Source: an uncultured Clostridium sp. (GTDB taxonomy: Bacteria; Bacillota; Clostridia; TANB77; CAG-465). From it: a DNA stretch of 37,142 nt. The DNA is taken from NCBI GenBank assembly GCA_905204915.1, contig CAJLBR010000007.1, forward strand, positions 1-37,142, given 5' to 3'. Shown one piece after another: positions 7,623-14,698 of the stretch. Made by a program: the position numbers and the translations under genes. How positions within the stretch are numbered: the stretch's first letter is position 1; each line of letters opens with the position of its first letter. A model generated the notes under the pieces. That model worked only from the letters and a program-made list of their open reading frames with translations. It was not told the origin of the DNA and did not search any database.

Positions 7623-8913
7623 ATTTGAAGTAAAAATTAATGAATTTGGTGAAGAAACGTATATAACAACTTTAAAAAATGGATTGAAAGTATATATTTG
7701 TAAGAAGCCTGGATTTGAAAGAAAATTAGGAATGTTTGGAACAAAATATGGATCTTTAATCAATGAATTTGTTGATATAAAAACAGGTGAAAAATTAAAA
7801 GTTCCAGATGGAATAGCACACTTTTTAGAGCATAAATTATTTGAACAAGAAGGTGCTAATGCATTAGATTTATTCTCTAAAATAGGTGTTTCATCAAATG
7901 CTTATACATCTTTTGATCAAACTGTGTATTATTTTGAAACAATAGAAAAATTTGAAGAGTCAATCAAACTTTTGATTCAGTTAATAAAAACACCTTATTT
8001 TACTGATGAAAATGTTGAAAAAGAACAAGGAATTATAGGTCAAGAAATAAGCATGTACGATGATGAACCAAATTATGCTGTTTATTTTAATGCTTTAAAA
8101 GGAATGTATAATACACATCCTGTAAAAGTTGACATTGCTGGTACTATAGAAAGTATATCTCATATAACAAAGGATTTATTATATATTTGTTACAACACAT
8201 TTTATAGTGCACAGAATATGTTCTTTTTAGTAATTGGTGACGTTGATGTAGAAAAAACAGTAGCGTTGATAGAAGAAAATATAAAAATTTATGAGAAAGA
8301 CTTTGATTCTAAAAAAGAAATTAAAAAAATAGAAACTTATATTCCCCATGAAGAAACAAAAATAAATCAGAAAAATGTAACTAGAAATATGGACATATAT
8401 ATGCCTATGATATGTATGGGATACAAGTTAGATGTAGTAAAAAATGATGAGATAATAAAAAGACAGTTACTAGCTGATATAGTATCAGAATTATATTTTT
8501 CAAGATCAAGTGATTTCTTTGAAGAAGAATATAAAAAGGGAATAATAAATGATCCAGTTGAATTTGAACTAGAAGCAACAAAAGAGTTTTCACATGCACT
8601 TTTGATAGCTTCTTCAGAAAAGATAGATGTATTAAAAGATGATATATTAAAATATATAGAGAATATAAAGTTAAACCGAATTGATCATTCAAAATTTGAA
8701 CTTATAAAGAAAAAAATGATAGGAAGCCAAATAGCTCTTATTGATAATTATAATTATACATATAGAAAAATAATTGATAGTATAGTAAATGAAACAAATC
8801 TTTATGGAGAAACTAAAATACTAAAAGAAATAAATGAAAATGATATAAAAGAATTTTTAAAATTATTTACGTTAGATAATTTGACAATTTCTACAATTTA
8901 TCCAAATAATTAA
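7615..8913 (+). CDS. yfmH: M16-family metallopeptidase YfmH (catalytic partner)
   Basis: A 432-residue M16 peptidase. The inverted zinc motif HFLEH lies in GIAHFLEHKLFE near residue 70, and the distal Glu is probably in EKEQGIIGQEISMYDDEPN. The GTG at 7615 is chosen because GGGAGGTGA lies just upstream; an earlier in-frame GTG at 7606 sits inside that ribosome site. It overlaps the preceding M16-like gene by eight bases. The two subunits together should form a presequence-protease-like chamber cleaving short peptides. The associated EF-P modification role is known only from Bacillus relatives. A strong terminator follows immediately. Confidence 0.88.
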   Translation: MNKFEVKINEFGEETYITTLKNGLKVYICKKPGFERKLGMFGTKYGSLINEFVDIKTGEKLKVPDGIAHFLEHKLFEQEGANALDLFSKIGVSSNAYTSFDQTVYYFETIEKFEESIKLLIQLIKTPYFTDENVEKEQGIIGQEISMYDDEPNYAVYFNALKGMYNTHPVKVDIAGTIESISHITKDLLYICYNTFYSAQNMFFLVIGDVDVEKTVALIEENIKIYEKDFDSKKEIKKIETYIPHEETKINQKNVTRNMDIYMPMICMGYKLDVVKNDEIIKRQLLADIVSELYFSRSSDFFEEEYKKGIINDPVEFELEATKEFSHALLIASSEKIDVLKDDILKYIENIKLNRIDHSKFELIKKKMIGSQIALIDNYNYTYRKIIDSIVNETNLYGETKILKEINENDIKEFLKLFTLDNLTISTIYPNN

Positions 8914-8939
8914 AATAGTGCTAAAGGCACTATTTTTTT
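8914..8939 (+). terminator. rho-independent terminator after the M16 pair
   Basis: AATAGTGC and GCACTATT form an eight-pair stem with a five-base loop and a run of Ts. Confidence 0.85.
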
Positions 8940-9000
8940 GATATTCTCTCAAAATTATGTAGTATAAAATGTATTTATATATTGAAAGTTTGCATATTTT

Positions 9001-9007
9001 TGTCGAA
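9001..9007 (+). promoter_or_regulatory. Spo0A-box-like site (TGTCGAA)
   Basis: TTTTTGTCGAATTTT contains the seven-base 0A-box core TGTCGAA. A partial inverted copy (GGTCGCAAAA read on the minus strand) follows. It lies about 30 bases upstream of the -35 of the spo0E-like gene, a sensible place for Spo0A control. Confidence 0.5.
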
Positions 9008-9036
9008 TTTTGCGACCGATTTTTAACCAACAAATA

Positions 9037-9065
9037 TTGACATTATACTATAAAAATGGTATAAA
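9037..9065 (+). promoter_or_regulatory. sigma-A-type promoter of the spo0E-like gene
   Basis: TTGACA (9037-9042) and TATAAA (9060-9065) with a 17-base spacer, about 29 bases before the ATG. Confidence 0.75.
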
Positions 9066-9093
9066 TATTACAATATAAAAAGGAGATGATTTT

Positions 9094-9246
9094 ATGGTTG
9101 TCGATAGTATTAATGCATTAAAGCAAAAATTAGAGGAGCAAATCGAAAAAAAAGACTCATATGATAAAATATATGAGACTAGTACTGAAATTGATAAACT
9201 ACTGATTGAGTATTACAATGAATATGGGTTAGGTGAAAAGGTTTAA
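9094..9246 (+). CDS. Spo0E-like aspartyl-phosphate phosphatase
   Basis: A 50-residue protein made of two predicted helices. The second carries TSTEIDKLLIEYY, matching the SxxxD-type signature and LLxEYY tail of the Spo0E-like family (small phosphatases that dephosphorylate Spo0A and hold back sporulation). The ATG at 9094 follows AGGAGATGAT. The gene has its own promoter and an upstream Spo0A-box-like sequence, which suggests feedback from Spo0A onto its own antagonist. Its last 18 bases overlap the end of the convergent gene. The family call rests on length and motif; the direct target is inferred. Confidence 0.75.
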   Translation: MVVDSINALKQKLEEQIEKKDSYDKIYETSTEIDKLLIEYYNEYGLGEKV

Positions 9247-9669
9247 AGAACTAAAATTTATATCAAGTAGCATAAGACCTAACACAATTATTAAAATGTA
9301 ATCACAATCAGATTCAAGAAGTAAGAAAACAATAAGAGCAACTATTATTAAATCATCAAGCGCAAATGAAAATCCGAATATTGATAATCTATTGTTACAA
9401 AAGTTTATTGGCCCAAATTTGAAACTCCTATTATTGTTTTCTTCTTCTTCACCTTTTTTATTTCCATCTTGATTTAAAGATTTATTTTCTTCTTGTATTT
9501 TATCATCTAAATTTGTATTTTTTTCATCTTTTACATTGTTAAAGTCACTTTCAAAATGATTATTTTCTTTATTCATATTATTGTAATAGTTAGAGGGATA
9601 AAACATATGATTTTGATATGGATATCTAAAATATGGATTATAATTTCTATAAAACATGTTATTATTCAT
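9229..9669 (-). CDS. hypothetical Asn-rich protein with C-terminal hydrophobic hairpin
   Basis: No family recognised with confidence. The ATG at 9669 is chosen over an upstream in-frame start at 9714, because AGAGGTGAT lies directly before 9669; this gives 146 residues. The N-terminus (NNNMFYRNYNPYFRYPYQ) is rich in Asn, Tyr and Pro. A Lys/Glu/Asn-rich disordered middle follows, then a short segment and two adjacent hydrophobic stretches (LDDLIIVALIVFLLLE and YILIIVLGLMLLDI). It could be a small membrane-associated or spore-surface protein. It overlaps the upstream same-strand gene by eight bases (ATGAATAA), so the two are translationally coupled. Its 3' end overlaps the spo0E-like gene tail to tail. 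Confidence 0.65.
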   Translation of the reverse strand: MNNNMFYRNYNPYFRYPYQNHMFYPSNYYNNMNKENNHFESDFNNVKDEKNTNLDDKIQEENKSLNQDGNKKGEEEENNNRSFKFGPINFCNNRLSIFGFSFALDDLIIVALIVFLLLESDCDYILIIVLGLMLLDINFSSLNLFT

Positions 9670-10144
9670 TGTTTTTATCACCTCTACTATTAAACATTCC
9701 AATTGCATTTCCAATTGTAAGAATTGTTATGTATTCATTTAATTTATCTTGACGAGATTTTCTTAAAAATGGTTTTAATGATAGTAATAGATTTTTCTTT
9801 GGATCATTAGCATTTAATGAGGAAAATATTTTTTGTAATTTTAAAATTGTATCAATGTCAAAATTAAAATTTGAACTTGATCCTGAATTTTCTTCAGAAT
9901 AATTTTGTGTATTGTTTGAGTTATTAAACATAGAAATTATAGAAGAAAAATCAAAATTATTATTAGAGTTATTTTTTTCATTATTGTTATGTTCTGTTTC
10001 GTTGTTAATAGTATTTTTGTCACAAGTGTTATCATTTTTTGTATCATCGATATTTTCATCATTTAATTTAGATTGTATATTTTGAATTAAATCAAATAAA
10101 GCATTTTGGTTAGAATTTGGATCATTAAAATTATTATTTTCCAT
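9662..10144 (-). CDS. hypothetical Asn-rich protein with C-terminal KPFLR helical domain
   Basis: A 160-residue protein. Residues ~1-95 are low-complexity, dominated by Asn, Asp, Ser and Glu. The last ~60 residues form a helical module with LLLSLKPFLRKSRQDKLNEY. I have an impression of similar LKPFL(R/S)..R..K tails in small clostridial proteins of unknown function, but cannot name a family. It is the middle gene of a three-gene minus-strand set, two bases downstream of the preceding small ORF and overlapping the next by eight bases. Nearby Spo0E-like and sporulation-type signals make a sporulation-related role possible, but this is inference. Confidence 0.7.
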   Translation of the reverse strand: MENNNFNDPNSNQNALFDLIQNIQSKLNDENIDDTKNDNTCDKNTINNETEHNNNEKNNSNNNFDFSSIISMFNNSNNTQNYSEENSGSSSNFNFDIDTILKLQKIFSSLNANDPKKNLLLSLKPFLRKSRQDKLNEYITILTIGNAIGMFNSRGDKNNE

Positions 10145-10146
10145 AA

Positions 10147-10317
10147 TTATTTATTATTTGTAACGTTTCCAAACATTTTTGCCAAATTGTTTAAATCATC
10201 TTTTGACATGTTTTGTACCATTCTACTTACTTGATTTAATTTATCTTTGTCTACAGTTGATAAAAGTTCAAGAAGTTTTGAATTCATCATTGAATTCATA
10301 TCATTTTGATTATTCAT
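10147..10317 (-). CDS. 56-residue hypothetical protein, first gene of the minus-strand set
   Basis: The ATG at 10317 follows a strong AGGAGATG site read on the minus strand, and the frame ends with TAA two bases before the next gene. The product starts with Asn/Met-rich sequence and continues as amphipathic helices (KLLELLSTVDKDKL, then MSKDDLNNLAKMFGNV). It has no membrane segment or cysteines. Its ribosome site, tight spacing and normal codon use support a real gene. No function is recognised. The Asn-rich composition is shared with the two following proteins. Confidence 0.65.
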   Translation of the reverse strand: MNNQNDMNSMMNSKLLELLSTVDKDKLNQVSRMVQNMSKDDLNNLAKMFGNVTNNK

Positions 10318-10349
10318 AAAAACATCTCCTTTATTTATATTATATTTTA

Positions 10350-10377
10350 ATTATATGCTAGGCAAAAATTTATGTGC
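10350..10377 (-). promoter_or_regulatory. possible sporulation-sigma (E/K-like) promoter of the minus-strand set
   Basis: Read on the minus strand, GCAC (10377-10374) lies 16 bases upstream of CATATAAT (10357-10350). This resembles the AC...CATAnnnT arrangement of sigma-K, or the CATAnAAT -10 of sigma-E. The site ends about 33 bases before the first start codon. AT-rich DNA gives such matches easily. Confidence 0.3.
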
Positions 10378-10380
10378 TAG
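10351..10380. repeat. tandem TTAT(A/G)TGCTAG direct repeat in the divergent promoter region
   Basis: TTATATGCTAG (10351-10361) and TTATGTGCTAG (10370-10380) match at 10 of 11 positions with a 19-base period. They lie between the divergent minus-strand gene set and the VirB4-like cluster, so they could be a shared regulator site. Confidence 0.5.
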
Positions 10381-10439
10381 TCTAATTAAAGAGAGTAGGT
10401 GATTATATAAAAAAAGTAAGTTTTAAAAGTATAAATGAA

Positions 10440-10925
10440 GTGCACAAAATTACTAAAATAAAGGATGGGAGGGTAATATGTAGTGACAAAGAAAAAATAA
10501 AAAATGTATATATTTATGAAATAACCCCTATACAAATATTAACTTTAACAAATGACGTTCAAAATAGAATTTTATCTGTTTATAAAGAATTTTTAAAAGA
10601 GATAAGCTTTGATTTTCAAATTATATATGTAAATAAAAAATTAAGTGAAGATGAATGTGTAAAGATATTTGAGAATAGTGATAATAGCTTAGTTACAAGA
10701 AATTTAAATTTTTTGAATAGATACAAAAAAGAGGTTAAAAGTAGTTTAATTCAAAATGAAGTTTGTATTAATAAATTTTATATAGCAGTAACTTACAATG
10801 GAGCTGTGGAATATGTGGATAGAATTTTAAAAAAACTAACCAAAATAGGATGTGATGTGAAAAGAGTAATAGAAGATAGGAAATTAAAAAATATATTATA
10901 TAAATGTTTTAACAAATGTTATTAA
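10440..10925 (+). CDS. detached VirB4/TraC N-terminal-domain-like protein
   Basis: A protein of 161 residues from the GTG at 10440. The frame is open further upstream, and an AGGTGA site stands four bases before an in-frame ATA at 10407 (IKKVSFKSINEV). That ATA may be the true start, giving 172 residues; the GTG has no ribosome site. The segment ITPIQILTLTNDVQNRILSVY, followed by a helix and FDFQIIYVNKK, then a long helix and FYIAV, resembles the substrate-side N-terminal domain of VirB4/TraC ATPases of Gram-positive conjugation systems. It is encoded 15 bases before the VirB4-like ATPase gene. The N-terminal and ATPase parts therefore appear to be separate proteins. Moderate confidence in the relationship. 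Confidence 0.6.
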   Translation: MHKITKIKDGRVICSDKEKIKNVYIYEITPIQILTLTNDVQNRILSVYKEFLKEISFDFQIIYVNKKLSEDECVKIFENSDNSLVTRNLNFLNRYKKEVKSSLIQNEVCINKFYIAVTYNGAVEYVDRILKKLTKIGCDVKRVIEDRKLKNILYKCFNKCY

Positions 10926-10940
10926 GGAGGAAATATATTA

Positions 10941-12674
10941 GTGGCAAATTTAGATTTTATTCCATCATATATTGATAATAGAGATTTTAGATGTTTAGAT
11001 ATTGATAATAATTACGTTGGATTTTTGTCAATTAAAAGTTATCCTAAAATTTCAGGCTTTCTGGAGGTTTTAGAAAATTTTCCTAAAAATATAAATTATG
11101 ATTATAGTATACACGTGAAAAAACAAGATACTGTTAAGTTACTTAAAGAATTAACATATAGCATTTCTTCAAATCAGACTGAAATTAATGATACTAAAAA
11201 AAATCAAATTGATTTTGATGTTATAGATAATGTAACTAAAGATGCTAAAAGCTTGAGAAGAGAAATACAAATTGAAAATGAAGAGATATTTTACGTAAGT
11301 TTTATCATTACACTTTATTCTTCCAATAAAGAAAATTTATTAAATCTATTAAAAGAATTTCAAAGTAAACTTTATTCTAAAAATATTATTTCAAATATTT
11401 TAAATTTCAGATGTTTAGATTCATATATATCAACATTACCAACAAATTATATTGATAAAAATTTATTTAAAACTACATATAAAAATTTTACTACCAAAAA
11501 CATTCTAAATATATTTCCTTTTTATACAAAAAATTATATTGATGAAAATGGAATATTATTTGGATATACACATTTAGAAAATAAATTATGCTATATAAAT
11601 TTATTTGATTCAAAATATCTTAATAGTAATGTATGTGTATTTGGTAGCAGTGGTTCAGGTAAATCTTATTTTATAAAATTACTTATTATAAAAAATTATT
11701 GTAACGGAGTAAATCAGTTTATTATAGATCCAGAAGGTGAATATTCAGAAGTTGTGAGTAAACTTTCTGGCCAAGAAATAGATTTTAAAAATAATAATGG
11801 TAAATTTTTAAATCCTTTAGAGATAACTAGAGAGGATAGTTTAAAAGATAATTATTTAAAGTCCAAGATAAATCAAATAACAAGTTTTATATTAGGTATG
11901 ATTGATATTAAAGAGGAATATCAACATGAAAGTGATCTGAGGGAAGCTATATATAATTCATATATGGATAAAAATATAACAGATAATATAGAATCTATTT
12001 ATAAATCTCAAGTTAGTGCTTCTAGAATATATTTAAATAAAAAGATTATAAAACATGAAAGTTTTCCGACTATAATGGATGTTTATGAAAATTTAAAAGA
12101 TGATTCTTTAAAATACAAATTGAAAACTTGTTTTATTGATAAATTTAAAATATTTTGTAGTCATACGAATATTGAGTTAAAAAACAGTCTTACTAGTATA
12201 AATATAAGAAATTTAGATATTAAAGAAGCTGTTATTGTTCTTAGATATTTTTACGACATGCTTAGTATGGTAAAAAAATTTGAAACCAGTACTCTTATTT
12301 ATTTTGATGAAATCTGGAAATATATTAATTCTACAGCTTTTAATTTATCAAATGAAATATTTTCTCTTTTTAAAACAATAAGAAAAAAGAATGCCGGAAT
12401 TATTACGATTACTCAAGATATATCTGATTTTTTTAATTATCAAAATGGAAATTATGGAAAATCTATATTGAATAATTCTCTATTTAAAATTTTGTTTAAA
12501 ATGGATTATTCTGACATAAAAGTATTAAATAGTTTAAATCTATATGATGAAGATATATTGCTAAAGCTTGGAACATTAGATAAAGGAAATATGTATATAA
12601 ATTTTAATTATAATAGTAGTTTTTTAAACGTAAGAACAAATGAATTAGAAAAGGAAATATTAGAGGGGGAGTAA
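10941..12674 (+). CDS. VirB4/TraC-like secretion ATPase, stand-alone
   Basis: A 577-residue P-loop ATPase of the VirB4/TraC/HerA-like group that powers type IV secretion. Walker A is GSSGSGKS (235-242). The family landmark DPEGEYSEVVSKL follows near residue 263, Walker B is TLIYFDEIW (451-459), and the downstream sensor region reads ITITQDISDFF (~488-498). The N-terminal ~200 residues correspond to the later part of a VirB4 N-terminal region; the earlier part may be supplied by the preceding gene. The GTG at 10941 follows AGGAGG with rather long spacing. It has no neighbouring VirB6, VirB8, VirD4, relaxase or CHAP-peptidase gene, so it is not part of a recognisable conjugation operon. It probably acts at the membrane on an unknown substrate. 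Confidence 0.82.
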   Translation: MANLDFIPSYIDNRDFRCLDIDNNYVGFLSIKSYPKISGFLEVLENFPKNINYDYSIHVKKQDTVKLLKELTYSISSNQTEINDTKKNQIDFDVIDNVTKDAKSLRREIQIENEEIFYVSFIITLYSSNKENLLNLLKEFQSKLYSKNIISNILNFRCLDSYISTLPTNYIDKNLFKTTYKNFTTKNILNIFPFYTKNYIDENGILFGYTHLENKLCYINLFDSKYLNSNVCVFGSSGSGKSYFIKLLIIKNYCNGVNQFIIDPEGEYSEVVSKLSGQEIDFKNNNGKFLNPLEITREDSLKDNYLKSKINQITSFILGMIDIKEEYQHESDLREAIYNSYMDKNITDNIESIYKSQVSASRIYLNKKIIKHESFPTIMDVYENLKDDSLKYKLKTCFIDKFKIFCSHTNIELKNSLTSINIRNLDIKEAVIVLRYFYDMLSMVKKFETSTLIYFDEIWKYINSTAFNLSNEIFSLFKTIRKKNAGIITITQDISDFFNYQNGNYGKSILNNSLFKILFKMDYSDIKVLNSLNLYDEDILLKLGTLDKGNMYINFNYNSSFLNVRTNELEKEILEGE

Positions 12675-12676
12675 GT

Positions 12677-13882
12677 TTGAAGATTATACTAGCAATAGAT
12701 AATGAAAACATTAAAAATGAATTTATAAAAAAATATAATGAACAGGTTTATAAAGAGGATTTTTCTACAAAAGAGAGTGTAATAGAGTATTTGGCTAAGA
12801 ATAAGTCTGAAAATATAGTATTAATAACAAAAGATACATTAGATGGAAATTTAAATGGTAGGTTATATATCAAACATCTAAAATTAGCATGTGAAAATGT
12901 TAAAATTATATATTTTGTGGAAAATTTAGATAGTGAATATAAAAGATTTTTACTCTCTAATGAAGTATTAAACATAATAGAAGGTGATTATATAGATGTA
13001 GAAAAAATATTTCAAATAATTAATGAAAATAGATTTATGATTTATAAAGTAATAAATACAAGTATTAAGAAAAACTCTTATAATCCATTAGTTGCTATAC
13101 ATGGTACAAATGGCGCTGGTAAATCATTAGTAGCAAGTATACTGGCAAAAAAAATTGCAGATGAGTTTAGGCAAAAGGTAGCAGTTTTAGATTTTAATAT
13201 TGAAAATCCATCTTTAGATATAATTAACAATGTAGAGGTAAATTCTAATAATTTAGGACAAATTGTAAATGATTTTGATAAAGAACTTATCTCTAGTATG
13301 GAAATAAAAGATTATTTAATTAGTGATATGGATAATAAAAGAGTGGCATATTTAACAAATAACATGAATTTAATTAGTACAGCAGATGGGTTAAATTGTA
13401 AATATTATGAGTTCATATTAAATAAGTTAAATAATGATTTCCAAAATATAATTATAGATTTATCTTCACCTATATTTTTAGATGCTACAAAGAGCAGTTT
13501 AACTGTTGCAAATAAAATATTATTTGTTGTAAATCCTAATTATATAAGTATAAGACAAGCGGTAAAATATTTAGATGTTATTGAAAAATTATATAATATT
13601 CCAAGGGAGAAAATAGGAATAATTGTGAATAAAATAACCAAAAATTCATTAGATAATATTCAATTAAAATCGCTACTTAAAGGATATGAAATAGTCCTAA
13701 ATATTAATTATAGTTCTACAATAGAATCAGTAATTAATGGTGAATTAGAAAAAATTAGTTTTAAGGAAGATTATAAAAAATTATTCAGATTTCTAGAATT
13801 TAAGGAATATGCTGGTAAGAATAGCAGTATTAGAATATTAAAAAGTATTATAAAAAATAATAAAAGTTGTATAAATGTATAA
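12677..13882 (+). CDS. CpaE/MinD-like P-loop ATPase with receiver-like N-terminus
   Basis: A 401-residue protein. Residues 1-120 look like a degenerate receiver fold (KIILAIDNE at the start, alternating strands and helices), as in CpaE/TadZ. Residues ~138-380 are a SIMIBI ATPase: GTNGAGKS (143-150), VAVLDFNIENPSLD (~168-181) and NIIIDLSSP near 255. The signature lysine of the MinD/ParA deviant Walker A appears replaced by Thr (GTNGAGKS against xKGGxxKS), as also happens in CpaE-type proteins. CpaE/TadZ proteins place pilus or secretion machinery at a cell site. The TTG at 12677 follows GGGGGAG and lies two bases after the VirB4-like stop, so the pair is probably translated together. Confidence 0.72.
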   Translation: MKIILAIDNENIKNEFIKKYNEQVYKEDFSTKESVIEYLAKNKSENIVLITKDTLDGNLNGRLYIKHLKLACENVKIIYFVENLDSEYKRFLLSNEVLNIIEGDYIDVEKIFQIINENRFMIYKVINTSIKKNSYNPLVAIHGTNGAGKSLVASILAKKIADEFRQKVAVLDFNIENPSLDIINNVEVNSNNLGQIVNDFDKELISSMEIKDYLISDMDNKRVAYLTNNMNLISTADGLNCKYYEFILNKLNNDFQNIIIDLSSPIFLDATKSSLTVANKILFVVNPNYISIRQAVKYLDVIEKLYNIPREKIGIIVNKITKNSLDNIQLKSLLKGYEIVLNINYSSTIESVINGELEKISFKEDYKKLFRFLEFKEYAGKNSSIRILKSIIKNNKSCINV

Positions 13883-13893
13883 GGAGTGGTAGT

Positions 13894-14625
13894 ATGCAAA
13901 TTCAAATGTTAGATGAAGCAAAAAATTTATTAAGAAAAAATGAATTAAATAATGATATGGATGTACAAATTAAAAATGTAAAATTAGAATTTGGGAATAT
14001 AGTAAGAAACATAGTTGATAGAGGGGCAGATTACGTTATAAAGGCAATGCCAATAAATGATCATATAAAAGATATTTTATCTGATGTAAAAAATTCATTT
14101 AAAACAAAAGGATTTAAGGATTTAGTTAAAACTGCAGTTAATAGTAGTATAAGAGAAGGTTTAGAAATTTTATCACTACCAAAAAATGTAATTAGCAATA
14201 TAGATAAGGTAAAAGATATAGCTATAAAGGGCGGACTTACAAATGCTATCTGCGCTGGAATTGAGATAGTTTTAAAGAAGAATTTAAATATTAATACAGA
14301 TATAGTAAAAGATTTTATAGATAAAATGAAAGGATTTATAAATAATAAGGCTTTTATAAATAAAATTGATCAAGGAATAAAGAAGTGTTCTAGTAGAGTG
14401 GATAAATTTGAAAAGATGTGTGATGAATGGTATCAGGCATATAACGATTTTGATTTAGATAAAATAAATCAAATATCTTCAAAGTTAAATAACTCTGTTA
14501 AAAATGTTAAATTCAATAAAGATAGTGTAAAATCAAATAATATAATTCAAAACTTAACTGAGTTTGTAAATAATAAAAAAGATAGACTTACTGAAATGCA
14601 ATATCAAGCTTGTATGTTAGTTTAA
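13894..14625 (+). CDS. hypothetical all-helical protein of the VirB4-like cluster
   Basis: No family recognised. The ATG at 13894 is preferred because AAGGAGTGG lies directly upstream; an earlier in-frame ATG at 13867 is inside the previous gene. The 243 residues are almost all predicted helix. Two amphipathic, small-residue-rich stretches occur (IRNIVDRGADYVIKAMP at ~27-43 and IKGGLTNAICAGIEIVLKK at ~111-129), with a Lys/Asp-rich helical C-terminus. There is no signal peptide or clear membrane helix. It follows the CpaE-like gene by 11 bases, which suggests it is a partner or substrate of the ATPases; that is inference only. Confidence 0.7.
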   Translation: MQIQMLDEAKNLLRKNELNNDMDVQIKNVKLEFGNIVRNIVDRGADYVIKAMPINDHIKDILSDVKNSFKTKGFKDLVKTAVNSSIREGLEILSLPKNVISNIDKVKDIAIKGGLTNAICAGIEIVLKKNLNINTDIVKDFIDKMKGFINNKAFINKIDQGIKKCSSRVDKFEKMCDEWYQAYNDFDLDKINQISSKLNNSVKNVKFNKDSVKSNNIIQNLTEFVNNKKDRLTEMQYQACMLV

Positions 14626-14656
14626 CAAATAAACTATCTAAATTGTTATTAGAGTA

Positions 14657-14698
14657 ATAATCATCTGTATAAAGCAAATAATAATAAGTGATGATTAT
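14657..14698. repeat. 9-bp inverted repeat covering the start of the CapA-like gene
   Basis: ATAATCATC (14657-14665) is the exact reverse complement of GATGATTAT (14690-14698), which includes the first two bases of the ATG at 14697. In RNA it could hide the start codon; in DNA it could be an operator. Confidence 0.45.

Noticed and set aside
9400..10140. Repeated AAT/ATT runs as a microsatellite or CRISPR-like array
   Set aside because: They encode the Asn-rich stretches of two genes with proper starts. No regular repeat-spacer structure is present, and no CRISPR array was seen anywhere in the window.
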